This document shows positions 1 through 8,298 of a DNA stretch of 64,000 nucleotides, piece by piece. The first letter of the stretch is position 1. Every line of letters starts with the position of its first letter. The stretch spans positions 372,001 through 436,000 of the forward strand of contig NZ_JACIJD010000001.1 in the NCBI RefSeq assembly GCF_014199205.1, given 5' to 3'. Below the pieces are notes generated by a model. That model did not search any database, was not told where the DNA came from, and saw nothing but the letters and a program-made list of their open reading frames with translations. The DNA is from Muricoccus pecuniae. GTDB lineage: Bacteria; Pseudomonadota; Alphaproteobacteria; Acetobacterales; Acetobacteraceae. Both the position numbers and the translations under genes were made by a program.

Positions 1-380
1 ACCTCGGGGATGCCGTAGACGGCGGCGGTGGAGGAGAAGACGAGGCGCCGCACCCCGGCCGCCACGCATCCCTCCAGCAGGCCGAGCGTGCCGGCGAGGT
101 TGTTGCGCCAGTAGGCGAGCGGCCGCGCCACGCTCTCCGGCACGATGAGGGAGGCCGCGAAATGCATCACGGCCCCGGCGCGGTGGTCGCGCAGCGCGCG
201 CTCGACGAGGGCGGCATCGGCCACATCCCCGACAACCAGCGGCACTCCCGGGGGCACGGCCTCCCGCAGCCCGGTGGAGAGGTCGTCCAGCACCACGGGC
301 GCGAAGCCCGCATCCATCAGCGCGAGCACGGCCTGGCTGCCGATATAGCCGGCCCCGCCGGTGACGAGGACGGAGGTCAC
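1..380 (-). CDS. galE: UDP-glucose 4-epimerase-like protein (3' end outside window)
   Basis: NAD-dependent sugar-nucleotide epimerase of the extended SDR family; only about the first 126 residues lie in the window. The N-terminus has the Rossmann motif VTGGAGYIGS (residues 6-15), then VVGDVAD, the strand-turn MHFAAS, and near the cut VFSSTAAVYG, the region that supplies the catalytic Ser/Thr in GalE. The start is a GTG overlapping the stop of the upstream gene as GTGA, so it is the last visible member of the coupled eleven-gene operon. In that setting it may make or recycle a UDP-galactose or UDP-hexosamine donor for the cluster's glycosyltransferase; this role is inference. The catalytic YxxxK lies beyond the edge. 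Confidence 0.85.
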   Translation of the reverse strand, partial: MTSVLVTGGAGYIGSQAVLALMDAGFAPVVLDDLSTGLREAVPPGVPLVVGDVADAALVERALRDHRAGAVMHFAASLIVPESVARPLAYWRNNLAGTLGLLEGCVAAGVRRLVFSSTAAVYGIPE

Positions 381-1033
381 GCCGCTTCTCCTCTCGGTTC
401 CCCCGCCGGGCCGCTGAGGAGGCGCGCCGCCTCCGTCAGCGCGGCCAGGATGCGCGCGGGCACGGCGGGGCTGGTGCAGACATAGGTGGGGCTGGGATGC
501 GGCATGGCGAGGACGGGCAGCCCCGGCCGCGCGGCGCGGATCGGCGCCTCCGCCATGCCGGCGAAGCGCCCGGCCAGCACGGCGACGCGGAGGCGCGGCA
601 GCAGGTCCAGCAGGGGCGGCACCCAGGCCAGCCCGTCCCGCAGTTCCGCCATCCGCGGCGCCCGGTTGCGCGCGCCGGGGGCGTGGATGATCCAGGGCAC
701 GGCGTTCCAGATGAGGGTGTCCCCCCGCGCGATCCCGGCGGTGTCGAGGAAGCGGCGGAGATTGGCGCCCGTGCCGCCCGGCTTGTCGCGGGAGACGATG
801 GCGTCCGTGTGAGAGAGCCGCGGCCCCGGCGTCTCCAGCAGGAGGAGCATCCGCGCCCCGGCCCCGCCATCCAGCGGGTCCGGCTCCGGCACGGGGCGGC
901 CGGTGGCGCGGCGAATGCGCTCGGCCAGGGCGCGGATCGGCGCGGTGTGCGCCGCGCGCTGCAGGAGGGCATGGCGCGCGGCCAGTTCCGCCGGGTTCGA
1001 CAGGGCGCCGGCATGGGGCCCGCGCGGCGGCAT
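377..1033 (-). CDS. Uracil-DNA glycosylase superfamily protein
   Basis: A 218-residue protein of the uracil-DNA glycosylase fold. Visible family marks are LLLLETPGPR (equivalent of the water-activating GEAPG loop), IWNAVPW and the C-terminal MPHPSP loop that in UDGs contacts the minor groove. A longer in-frame reading upstream would run inside the PIG-L gene; the ATG at 1033 shares one base with that gene's TGA and is the natural start. Family members excise uracil from DNA, but this one sits between a deacetylase and an epimerase in a small-molecule operon, so its substrate could be different. The family call is fairly safe; the function is not. Confidence 0.75.
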   Translation of the reverse strand: MPPRGPHAGALSNPAELAARHALLQRAAHTAPIRALAERIRRATGRPVPEPDPLDGGAGARMLLLLETPGPRLSHTDAIVSRDKPGGTGANLRRFLDTAGIARGDTLIWNAVPWIIHAPGARNRAPRMAELRDGLAWVPPLLDLLPRLRVAVLAGRFAGMAEAPIRAARPGLPVLAMPHPSPTYVCTSPAVPARILAALTEAARLLSGPAGEPRGEAA

Positions 1034-1767
1034 CAGGCGGCCCTCGTCAGCGGCACGGCACCCTGGGCTCGCGCCGTCTCCTGCCCGCCCGTCGCGGCCA
1101 GGATGCGCGCCAGCCCCTCCGGCCCGCCGAACTGGTAGCCGAGCTGGGTCGTGTAGGCGGCGCAGGCCCGGTGCTTCGCCTCGGGCTCGGTGGGCAGCGC
1201 GGTCTCGGGAAGGGTGGCCAGCATCGCCTCGAAGGGGCGGCGCGGCGTGTCGGCGCGGATCGTGTAGGGGAAGTCGCGCCACCAGAGCAGGGGCAGGCGG
1301 ATGTCGAGCAGCTGGATCGCGCGCACCGTCAGCACGTGGTCCACATGCCCGCCGATGGCCTGGGGCGCGAGGACCAACTCGGGGCGGAGGTCACGGAGCA
1401 GCGGCGCGATGGCCTCCGCCGCGTGCAGATGGGCCATGTCGTCCGACCGTGGGGGACCGAAGAGGGCCGCGGCGGAGCCATAGCCCCGATGCGGCGCCTC
1501 GCGCAGCGGCAGGTGCAGCGCCCCCGCGCCCAGCGCCTCGCAGGCGCGCCTGTCCTCCGCGCGGCGGATGGCCATGTAGTCGGCCTCCGGCGGCAATCCC
1601 TTGTCGGTCTGGCAGGCAAGGGCGAAGCCGGTGGGGGAGGGGACGGTCGCGGTGAAGATCGTGGCCACCACCACCTCCCACCCCTCCCGCGCCATATGCG
1701 CCAGCGCCCCGCCCGCGGAGAAGGCCGCGTCGTCCAGGTGCGGGGAGAGGGCGAGGGCGAGCGGCAT
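1033..1767 (-). CDS. PIG-L family N-deacetylase (MshB/BshB-like)
   Basis: Zinc-dependent N-acetylglucosaminyl deacetylase family, 244 residues, the usual length. The hallmark zinc site SPHLDD is near residues 8-13 and the second ligand region GGHVDH is near residue 150. Family members remove acetyl from GlcNAc glycosides such as GlcNAc-inositol in mycothiol synthesis, GlcNAc-malate in bacillithiol synthesis, or GlcNAc-phosphatidylinositol. Here it follows a GT4 glycosyltransferase by a TGATG overlap, and an inositol-phosphate synthase opens the same operon, so deacetylation of an N-acetylaminosugar-inositol conjugate is the simplest hypothesis. No signal peptide is seen, so it should be cytoplasmic. 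Confidence 0.85.
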   Translation of the reverse strand: MPLALALSPHLDDAAFSAGGALAHMAREGWEVVVATIFTATVPSPTGFALACQTDKGLPPEADYMAIRRAEDRRACEALGAGALHLPLREAPHRGYGSAAALFGPPRSDDMAHLHAAEAIAPLLRDLRPELVLAPQAIGGHVDHVLTVRAIQLLDIRLPLLWWRDFPYTIRADTPRRPFEAMLATLPETALPTEPEAKHRACAAYTTQLGYQFGGPEGLARILAATGGQETARAQGAVPLTRAA

Positions 1768-3005
1768 CAGAGGAGATGCGGCGCCGCGCGGAAGCGGCAC
1801 TCGGACAGCGGCAGGACGGGATCGAAGCCCGTGTCCGGCGTCGTGCCGCGGACCTCCTCGTACACGCCCATGATCTGCCGTCCAACGGCTTCCCAGGAAT
1901 AGGTGCGGCGGCACTCCTCCAGCGCGTTGCGGGCAAGGCGCGCGCGCAGCGGGGCGTCGGTGACGATGCGGCGCAGGTTCTCGGCCAGCGCGGGCACGTC
2001 GCCGGGCTGGGAGAGCAGCCCGTTCTCCTCATGGCGCAGGCAGTCCATCACGCCCACGGCGTAGCAGGACACCGTGGCGAGGCCGCTCGCCATCGCCTCC
2101 AGCACGGTGTTGGAGAAGCCCTCGGCATAGGTGGGGGAGACGAAGACGTCCTGCTCCCGGTAGAGCGCCGGGGCGGCGGCGTAGTCGGCATAGCCGGAGA
2201 AGCGCACGCCCAGGCCCAGCTCCGCGTCGCGCGCCACGCAGGCATCGAGATCCGGCCCGATGCCGGAGATGGTGGCCGCGAAGGCCACGCCCTGCGCGCG
2301 CAGCATCGCCAGCGCGTCGAGGAAGTCGAGCGCGCCTTTCCGGCGGTCCACGCGGCCGTGGTAGAAGAGGCGCACGGGATCCGCGGCCTCGCCCGGCTCG
2401 CGGCCGGGGGCGGGGTGGAAGCGGTCCACCTCCACCGCCCCGGGGACGATGGTGAAGCGGTCCCGCGGGACGCCGAGGCGGTCCACCACCTCCTGCGCGA
2501 AGCTGTCGCAGCCGATCAGCAGGCGGTCCGCGTGGTTCAGCACGCGCAGCATCGCCTGCCGGTGCGTCTCGCAGCAGGAGCCGACCCAGTGGCCGTCCCC
2601 GCCCTGGATGGAGACGACGGTGGGCACGCCGATCCTCTGCGCCGCCAGCAGCACGGACCAGCCATTGGGATAGCCGTACTGCGCGTGCAGCACGTCGAAG
2701 GGCTCGCGCGCATGCTCGGCGAGGATGGTCTCCACCATGTCGTCCACGTCGCGCTCGAAATCCGCGCCGCCCGGCTCGGCGAAGGCTTCCTCGCCGAGGG
2801 AGCGGCGGCCGATCACGCGCACGCCCGGCACCTCCGGCGGCGGGCCGCCGCCATAAACCCTCGTGCCGGCGGCATCGCCGCGGTACTGGCTCACCATCGT
2901 CACGTCGTGGCCCGCCTTCACGAGCTCGCGCAGCAGGTTGATGGCGTAGACGCTCATCCCCGAGATGGCGGGGAAGAACCGGCGCGAGAGAAACAGGACC
3001 CTCAT
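1767..3005 (-). CDS. GT4-family glycosyltransferase (GT-B fold)
   Basis: A 412-residue retaining glycosyltransferase. The N-terminal half begins MRVLFLSRRFFPAISG, the usual first strand plus glycine loop. The C-terminal donor domain shows FYHGRVDRRKG and the EGFSNTVLEAMASG segment with the E-x7-E pair that binds the nucleotide sugar. MshA, which joins GlcNAc to inositol-1-phosphate, is a GT4 enzyme of similar size, but acceptor identity cannot be read from sequence. The ATG at 3005 overlaps the isomerase stop as ATGA. No membrane segment or signal peptide is evident, in keeping with a soluble intermediate rather than export of a polymer. Confidence 0.87.
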   Translation of the reverse strand: MRVLFLSRRFFPAISGMSVYAINLLRELVKAGHDVTMVSQYRGDAAGTRVYGGGPPPEVPGVRVIGRRSLGEEAFAEPGGADFERDVDDMVETILAEHAREPFDVLHAQYGYPNGWSVLLAAQRIGVPTVVSIQGGDGHWVGSCCETHRQAMLRVLNHADRLLIGCDSFAQEVVDRLGVPRDRFTIVPGAVEVDRFHPAPGREPGEAADPVRLFYHGRVDRRKGALDFLDALAMLRAQGVAFAATISGIGPDLDACVARDAELGLGVRFSGYADYAAAPALYREQDVFVSPTYAEGFSNTVLEAMASGLATVSCYAVGVMDCLRHEENGLLSQPGDVPALAENLRRIVTDAPLRARLARNALEECRRTYSWEAVGRQIMGVYEEVRGTTPDTGFDPVLPLSECRFRAAPHLL

Positions 3006-3841
3006 GCGGCCTGCGCCGAGGCGCGGCAGGCGCGCAGCCACTGCAAGGACTGCGGGATCATCGTGTCGGCGCGGTGGCTCTCGCGCGACAGCTCGACGCA
3101 GACGAGGCGGGAGAAGTCGATCCCTTCCAGCGCGTCGAGGCAGGCCGGGATATCCATGTCGCCCTCGCCGAAGGGGAGATGGATATGCGTGCCGCGCGCC
3201 ATGTCCTCGATCGCCACCGTGCCGAGATGCGGGGCGAACTCGCGCACCGCCGCGGCGGGCTCGCGCTCTCCCGTCACCAGGAGATGGCCGAGATCGAGGG
3301 CGAGGGTGAGGCCGGGCAGGTCCAGCGCGGACCAGTCGTCCACCGTCTCCACCAGCATGCCCGGCTCCGGCTCCAGCGCCGCCGTGACGCCGCGCGCGGC
3401 GGCGTGGGCCAGCACGCGCTCCACGCCCTCGCGCAGCCAGGATTTCGCCTGCTCCCGCTCCACACCCGGGCGCGGCACGCCGGCCCAGAAGGACACGGCC
3501 TCCGCGCCGAGGATCGCGCCGATATCGGTGGCGCGGTTGAGGAAGGCCACGCGGCGATCACGCCCCTCCGCGCTCGGGGTCAGCAGAGTGGGCTCGTGCT
3601 TCGCGCGGGGATCGAGGAGGTAGCGCGCCCCCGTCTCGATGACGCAGCCGAGATTGCGGGCCGAGAGATCGCGCGCCAGCGCCTCCGCCCGGCGCTCCCA
3701 TCCCTCCTCCATGGGGTCGAGATGGTGGTGATCGAGCGTCAGCGCCACGCCGTCATAGCCCGCATCGGCGATGATCGCGACGGCATCGGCCAGGCGGTGG
3801 TTGGCCGCGCCGTTGGTGTTGTAGGCGTAGCGGAGGCTCAT
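3002..3841 (-). CDS. Sugar phosphate isomerase/epimerase-like TIM barrel protein
   Basis: AP-endonuclease-2 / xylose-isomerase-like TIM barrel, 279 residues. Barrel strands end in metal-binding type residues: VALTLDHHHLD, CVIETGA, ALEPEPG, LALDLGHLL and VCVELSRESH. Relatives include IolE and IolI of inositol catabolism and EboE-type proteins. Together with the adjacent Gfo/Idh oxidoreductase and the inositol-phosphate synthase, an isomerisation or dehydration of a keto-inositol or keto-sugar is plausible. It starts at an ATG overlapping the YcaO stop (ATGA). Substrate unknown. Confidence 0.8.
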   Translation of the reverse strand: MSLRYAYNTNGAANHRLADAVAIIADAGYDGVALTLDHHHLDPMEEGWERRAEALARDLSARNLGCVIETGARYLLDPRAKHEPTLLTPSAEGRDRRVAFLNRATDIGAILGAEAVSFWAGVPRPGVEREQAKSWLREGVERVLAHAAARGVTAALEPEPGMLVETVDDWSALDLPGLTLALDLGHLLVTGEREPAAAVREFAPHLGTVAIEDMARGTHIHLPFGEGDMDIPACLDALEGIDFSRLVCVELSRESHRADTMIPQSLQWLRACRASAQAA

Positions 3842-5316
3842 GCCGGCACAGCCTCCCCGCTGCGCTGCCCGAGGACGAGCTGGGCGGAGAAGGTGCCGGT
3901 CTCCCGGTACATGGGGTAGAGGCGGCCGACGATGCGGTCCGCCAGCGCCGCGTCGAACCAGGCGGGGCCGCCCGCGCGCGCCTCGTCCTCCGGGCGCAGG
4001 AGCACGCGCTTCGCCCCCTCCTTCGGCGCGTCCAGCACCAGCGGGTCGTCACGGTCGCGCAGCCGGCGCACGCCGCGCCAGCCGATGCGGTGATAGCTCA
4101 TCGTCTCGCTCTCCAGCCCGGGGACGATGACCTTCACCACGCGCACGGCCTTATCCGGCGGCGAACAGTCGACGTAGAGCACCTCCAGCTCCTCGGCCGC
4201 GAGGCGCTCCACCAGCAGCGCCAGCCGGTCCTTCGAGGAAGCGACGGCGGAGGCCGGCACCGTCGGCAGGTCGGAGAAGTTGCGCCGGCTCCGCTCGGCG
4301 AAGACGCTGCCCGAGAGGCGGGCGCGCAGCGAGGCGGCGTCCTGCTCCATCCATTCCACCATGGCGTCGAGGGCGCGCTGCTCCTCCTCGTCCAGCATGG
4401 CCACGGCGAGCTGGCGCTCCACGTAGTCGCGCGGCAGCTTCTCCCGCAGCAGCGGGATGGGGCCGTGCGTCGCGGCCTTGCGCGCGCGGGATCCGCAGAA
4501 CTCCAGCAGGGCCTTGCGGAGCGTGCGCTCGCGGTCCGGGCTCACCGCCTCGCCGCAGGCCGTCACCTGGATCGGCGCCACGGGCTCGCCCCTGTCGTCG
4601 CCGACGACGTAGAGGTTGGCCATGCCGAAATCGGTGGCGGCCAGCTTCACCGTCACGTCGATGCCGAGCGATTTCAGGTGGTCTAGCAGCCCGCGCGTCT
4701 GCGGGTCCGGCACCTCGTCCGGCACCACCACCGCGCCCTGGTCCAGCGCGCGGTAGGAGACGACGTTCCCGTCGCGCTGCAGCGCCTCCATGATGCCGTG
4801 GGCGATGGCGTGCTCCAGGTCGAAGCCGGCGCCGAGGCCGTTGGTGATGGGCGTGATCAGCAGCGGCTTCTCGCCGAGCTGGTAGGGATAGGCCGCCACC
4901 CATTCGCGCGGCACGAGGACGGGCTCGCCCGAGGGCCAGCGCCGCGCCTCGATCCAGGGCAGCGCCATCTCGGGCGTGTAGTGCGACCCGGCGGGAAGGC
5001 AGAGGGTGAGGGGGTCCACCACCGCGCGGTCGCGCGAGAGGGAGACGAAGCTCCCGGTCACGCGCGGCGCCTCGGCGACGTGGCGGCCGCAATGCACCTC
5101 CTCGCACAGCTCGCCCAGCGCGCCGACCTCGGCCTCGACCTCGGTGAAGCCGTAGCCGTAGCCGACGGTGGCCGGCTCGTTCTCCAGGATCAGGTTCGCC
5201 TGCACCACGGGAACGCCCGTGCGGTCGAGATGATCGATGCGGAAGACGGAGACGTGGGAGTCCTTCGGCATGGTGGCACGGAAAGCCTCCGCCACGGCGC
5301 GCAGCTCGTCACTCAT
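3838..5316 (-). CDS. YcaO-domain ATP-dependent enzyme, no peptide partner visible
   Basis: YcaO family, 492 residues. ATP and magnesium-binding motifs are recognisable: the ExxxxxGELCEE helix around residues 60-73, TNGLGAGFDLEHA with the following ALQRDG helix (residues 158-183), and the RKALLEFCGSRARK helix (268-280). Near the C-terminus VKVIVPGLE matches the conserved VRVxVPGLE strand. YcaO enzymes activate an amide oxygen with ATP to make azoline, thioamide or amidine groups. No short precursor-peptide gene, TfuA or ocin-ThiF partner is seen nearby, and neighbours are sugar enzymes, so a non-ribosomal substrate is likely. The first start fits the coupled ATGA junction with the upstream gene. 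Confidence 0.85.
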   Translation of the reverse strand: MSDELRAVAEAFRATMPKDSHVSVFRIDHLDRTGVPVVQANLILENEPATVGYGYGFTEVEAEVGALGELCEEVHCGRHVAEAPRVTGSFVSLSRDRAVVDPLTLCLPAGSHYTPEMALPWIEARRWPSGEPVLVPREWVAAYPYQLGEKPLLITPITNGLGAGFDLEHAIAHGIMEALQRDGNVVSYRALDQGAVVVPDEVPDPQTRGLLDHLKSLGIDVTVKLAATDFGMANLYVVGDDRGEPVAPIQVTACGEAVSPDRERTLRKALLEFCGSRARKAATHGPIPLLREKLPRDYVERQLAVAMLDEEEQRALDAMVEWMEQDAASLRARLSGSVFAERSRRNFSDLPTVPASAVASSKDRLALLVERLAAEELEVLYVDCSPPDKAVRVVKVIVPGLESETMSYHRIGWRGVRRLRDRDDPLVLDAPKEGAKRVLLRPEDEARAGGPAWFDAALADRIVGRLYPMYRETGTFSAQLVLGQRSGEAVPA

Positions 5317-6164
5317 GCGATCCTCCTCTCCGCGCGGCGGCGGAGTTCCTCCATGGGGATGTGGCGCACGCCCGGCGGGCCGCGCAGCTGATCGTCCAGC
5401 ACCGCCAGCGCGATCTCGGTGGTGATGCCCGGCGCGTGCTCGAAGGGCGTGCAGACCGTGTCGAAATCCACGGCGCCGATCACGTCCCGGTACTTCCGCA
5501 CCTCGCCGGGCGAGAGCGGGATGTCCTTGTGGAAGGCCTTATGGGTGGACACGGCCAGGTTCTCCCCGGCGCTGTCCTGGTCCACCTTGAAGGCGTCCCC
5601 GCAGAAGAGGATGCGGCGGTTCGCGTCGTGCAGCACCGCCTGCCCCTCGTAGTGGCCGCCCACATGCATCAGCGTCTGGCCCGGGCGAAGCTCCAGCGCC
5701 TCGTCATAGGGCCAGGTGACGCGGAAGGCCTTGGTCATCCGTAGGTCGTCCTTCTGGATGGCCATGACCTCCGGCTGGAACACGTCCTGCAGCTGCCAGA
5801 GCGCGCCGTAGCCGTGGCAGTGCGAGGCCGCGAGGAAGCGGATGCCGCCGAGGCGCCGGATCTCCTCCAGCATCTCGGGCGTGTAATAGGGCGCGGCCTC
5901 GAAGGCGAGGTTGCCGTCGGGGTGCAGCAGCAGCCATCCCGTGCCGTTGAGCCCGAGCGGCGGGGAGGTGTTGAAGGCCACCATGTCGCGGTCGAGCCGG
6001 CGCCAGGAGCCGGTGAGCATGGACGCCACCTCCTCCTCCCGCAGGAACTTCCAGCCGTCATGCGGGAGGTCGTTGCGCGTGTCGTCGCAGACGGGGCAGG
6101 AGCGCGGCTCGAAATGCTTCTGCCAGAAGCCGCAATTCGCGCAGGCCCAGGGCGTCAACGGCAT
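5313..6164 (-). CDS. Metallo-beta-lactamase-fold protein with N-terminal zinc ribbon
   Basis: A 283-residue protein. It opens with a rubredoxin-like zinc ribbon, CANCGFWQ and CPVCDD (Cys at about residues 8, 11, 23 and 26), followed by an MBL fold: ASHCHGYGALW (about residue 112), HVGGHYEGQAV (about 168) and LFCGDAFK (about 187). The canonical HxHxDH is reduced to HCHGYG, so the second-metal Asp-His pair appears to be lost. The start ATG lies 10 bp inside the oxidoreductase gene. Hydrolase or redox function unknown; the zinc ribbon may bind a partner or a sulfur intermediate. It is co-translated with the YcaO gene. Confidence 0.82.
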   Translation of the reverse strand: MPLTPWACANCGFWQKHFEPRSCPVCDDTRNDLPHDGWKFLREEEVASMLTGSWRRLDRDMVAFNTSPPLGLNGTGWLLLHPDGNLAFEAAPYYTPEMLEEIRRLGGIRFLAASHCHGYGALWQLQDVFQPEVMAIQKDDLRMTKAFRVTWPYDEALELRPGQTLMHVGGHYEGQAVLHDANRRILFCGDAFKVDQDSAGENLAVSTHKAFHKDIPLSPGEVRKYRDVIGAVDFDTVCTPFEHAPGITTEIALAVLDDQLRGPPGVRHIPMEELRRRAERRIA

Positions 6165-7192
6165 ACGGGGTCCTCCGCATAGGCCCGGTGGAGAAGGCGC
6201 ATGGTGTGCAGGTCGCGCTCCGCGCTGAAGGTGGTGCGGTCGCCGGTGGAGAGGGCGCGCGCGAAGGCGGCCATCTGCCGGGCGAAGGGGGAGGCGTTCT
6301 CGTCCGGCACGGGCAGGGGACGCGATTGCCCGGCGGCGTCGGTGTGCGTGACGCGCCCGCCGGGATCCTGGCCCATCGTGTTCTCAGCCAGGATCTGTCC
6401 GGCGGCGCCGAGCACTTCCAGCCGGCGGCGCGGCAGCGCGTCCGGGCAGTTGTAGGCGACGTGCAGTTGCACGAGCACGCCGCCCGTCGTGCGGCCGATC
6501 AGCAGCGCGCCGTCATCGACGGTGTAGTCCTGCACGCGGCGCTGGGTGAGGGCGGCGATCTCCTCGATCCGCTCGCCCAGCAGGTACTCCGCGAGATCGA
6601 GCCCGTGCGGCGCGAGATCCATCAGCGCCCCGCCACCCGCGCGCGCGGGATCGGCGCGCCAGTTGTCGCCTTCTCCCGTCACGCTCCAGGCCGGCCCGAG
6701 CCAGCAGGCATAGGCAATCCGGATCGCCGTGGGGGTGCCGATGAGCCCGCCCGACACCGCTTCGCGGATGGCGGCATGGGCGGGATGGTGGCGCTGGTCG
6801 AAGGCGGTGCCGTAGAGGATGCCGCCGCGCGCGACGGATGCCGCCATGGCTTCGGCGTCCGCGAGGGTCGCGGCCATGGGCTTCTCGCAGAGCACGGCCT
6901 TGCCCGCCGCCGCGGCGGCCTCCACAGCCGCGCGGTGCAGGTGGTTGGGCGTCGCGACATAGATCGCGTCCAGCGCCGGATCGGCGAGCAGCGGCGCCAA
7001 CTCGCCGTGGATCGCTGCCGCCGGCGCCAGGGCGCGCGCGGCGGCCTGCGCTGCCGGGGTCGGGTCGCAGACGGCGTGCAGGCTGTGCCCGGCCGCGAGG
7101 ATGGCCGGTGCCGCGTAGTCGCGCGCCACCCAGCCATAGCCGACGATCCCCCAGTTGATGCCCCGCGCGGGAAGCGGCGCCTCGGGCATCAC
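6155..7192 (-). CDS. Gfo/Idh/MocA family NAD(P)-dependent oxidoreductase
   Basis: A 345-residue oxidoreductase with an N-terminal Rossmann domain beginning NWGIVGYGWVARDYAAP, ATPNHLH after the fourth strand, and the family signature CEKPMA (about residue 100) whose lysine is catalytic. The C-terminal alpha/beta domain carries GGALMDLAPHGLDLAEYLLG, including the conserved GG..D..H. Relatives oxidise sugars, inositols (IolG) or aminosugars. In this operon oxidation of an inositol hydroxyl to a keto group before amination, epimerisation or isomerisation is a reasonable guess. The start overlaps the methyltransferase stop as ATGA. Confidence 0.87.
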   Translation of the reverse strand: MMPEAPLPARGINWGIVGYGWVARDYAAPAILAAGHSLHAVCDPTPAAQAAARALAPAAAIHGELAPLLADPALDAIYVATPNHLHRAAVEAAAAAGKAVLCEKPMAATLADAEAMAASVARGGILYGTAFDQRHHPAHAAIREAVSGGLIGTPTAIRIAYACWLGPAWSVTGEGDNWRADPARAGGGALMDLAPHGLDLAEYLLGERIEEIAALTQRRVQDYTVDDGALLIGRTTGGVLVQLHVAYNCPDALPRRRLEVLGAAGQILAENTMGQDPGGRVTHTDAAGQSRPLPVPDENASPFARQMAAFARALSTGDRTTFSAERDLHTMRLLHRAYAEDPVCR

Positions 7193-8298
7193 CAGCGCTC
7201 CGGCAGGTCGAGCAACTCGCGCCGCATGGCCCAGTCGGCCGTTGCTGCGCCCGCCACCGCGCGCTCGGGGCAGGTGGCTCGGGCAGGATAGGTGGCGCGC
7301 GGGCCGTATTCCCGCGCGTAGCGCTCGGAGGGCCAGGCGATCTCGCCCGAGCGGTAGAGCGGGTTGCGGCGCAGCGGCGCCCCCTCCGGCGGGAGGGCGA
7401 GATCGCCCGTCACGGGGCGCGCTGGCCCTGCGCCCGGCCCGGCGACGACGGAGAAGGCCTCGGCCCCGCGCAGCGCTTCCGGCGCTGCGGCGCGCGGCGC
7501 ACGACGCTCCAGCGCGGCGCGGGTGAGGTCGCCATCGTCATAGACGATGCCATCGGGGAAAAGTGCAGACAGCTCCTCGGCCGTCACGGCCGATCCCGCG
7601 GAGAGGTTCGGCCATTCGCGGTTGTGGACATGGCCGATCGTGAGGATGCCGGTCGCGCCCGCCATCCGGCGGAGGCGGTCGAGGATCGGCCGCTTCGGTT
7701 CGAGAAAGTAGAAAGCGTCGTGGCAGGCGACGAGGTCGAAGCGCCGGTCCTCCGCCACGGGCCAGGGCGTGACCGCGGCGTCGAGGCAGATCAGCTCCGC
7801 CTCCGGCGCCACCCAGTGCCGCGCGACCCAGAGCTTGGCGAAGACCACATCCGCCCCCGCCACCGCCACGCCACGCTGGAGAAGGGCGCGGAGATACTGC
7901 CCGATGCCGCAGGCCAGTTCGAAGGCGGTGCGAGGCGCCGTCCAGTGCGCCTCCATCAGCGCGAGACCCGCCAAGAAGGTCGGGTCGCTCCAGCGATGCG
8001 CGAAATAGTCGCCCACCGGCCCCCAGGCGAGATGCGCCATCGCCTCGCGCAGGCTCAGCCGCGCGCGGTCCCGCAGGAGGGCGCGCAGCGCGGCCTCGTC
8101 GGCGGTGGGGCCGCGCCACCAGTCGTCCTGGTCGGCCAGCAGGAGGACCAGCGCGCCCTCGGCATCGCCCGCATCCAGGCGCGACAACGCCTCGGCGGCG
8201 AGTTCGGGGCGCGAGACGCGGGCGAAGGCGATGCCGTCGATCACCGGCCAGCGCCGGCCGGCGGAATCCACCACCGAATGCGCCGTGTCCGGCCTCAT
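7189..8298 (-). CDS. SAM-dependent methyltransferase
   Basis: A class I methyltransferase of 369 residues. The SAM site is FELACGIGQYLRALL (about residues 128-142), with AGADVVFAK as the acidic strand and DLVACHDAFYFLEP as motif III/IV. The first 120 residues form an unrecognised alpha-rich domain, and the last 100 residues continue past the fold without a match I know. The gene starts at an ATG overlapping the HD gene and ends overlapping the oxidoreductase. It probably O- or N-methylates the cluster product; the acceptor cannot be deduced. Confidence 0.82.
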   Translation of the reverse strand: MRPDTAHSVVDSAGRRWPVIDGIAFARVSRPELAAEALSRLDAGDAEGALVLLLADQDDWWRGPTADEAALRALLRDRARLSLREAMAHLAWGPVGDYFAHRWSDPTFLAGLALMEAHWTAPRTAFELACGIGQYLRALLQRGVAVAGADVVFAKLWVARHWVAPEAELICLDAAVTPWPVAEDRRFDLVACHDAFYFLEPKRPILDRLRRMAGATGILTIGHVHNREWPNLSAGSAVTAEELSALFPDGIVYDDGDLTRAALERRAPRAAAPEALRGAEAFSVVAGPGAGPARPVTGDLALPPEGAPLRRNPLYRSGEIAWPSERYAREYGPRATYPARATCPERAVAGAATADWAMRRELLDLPERW

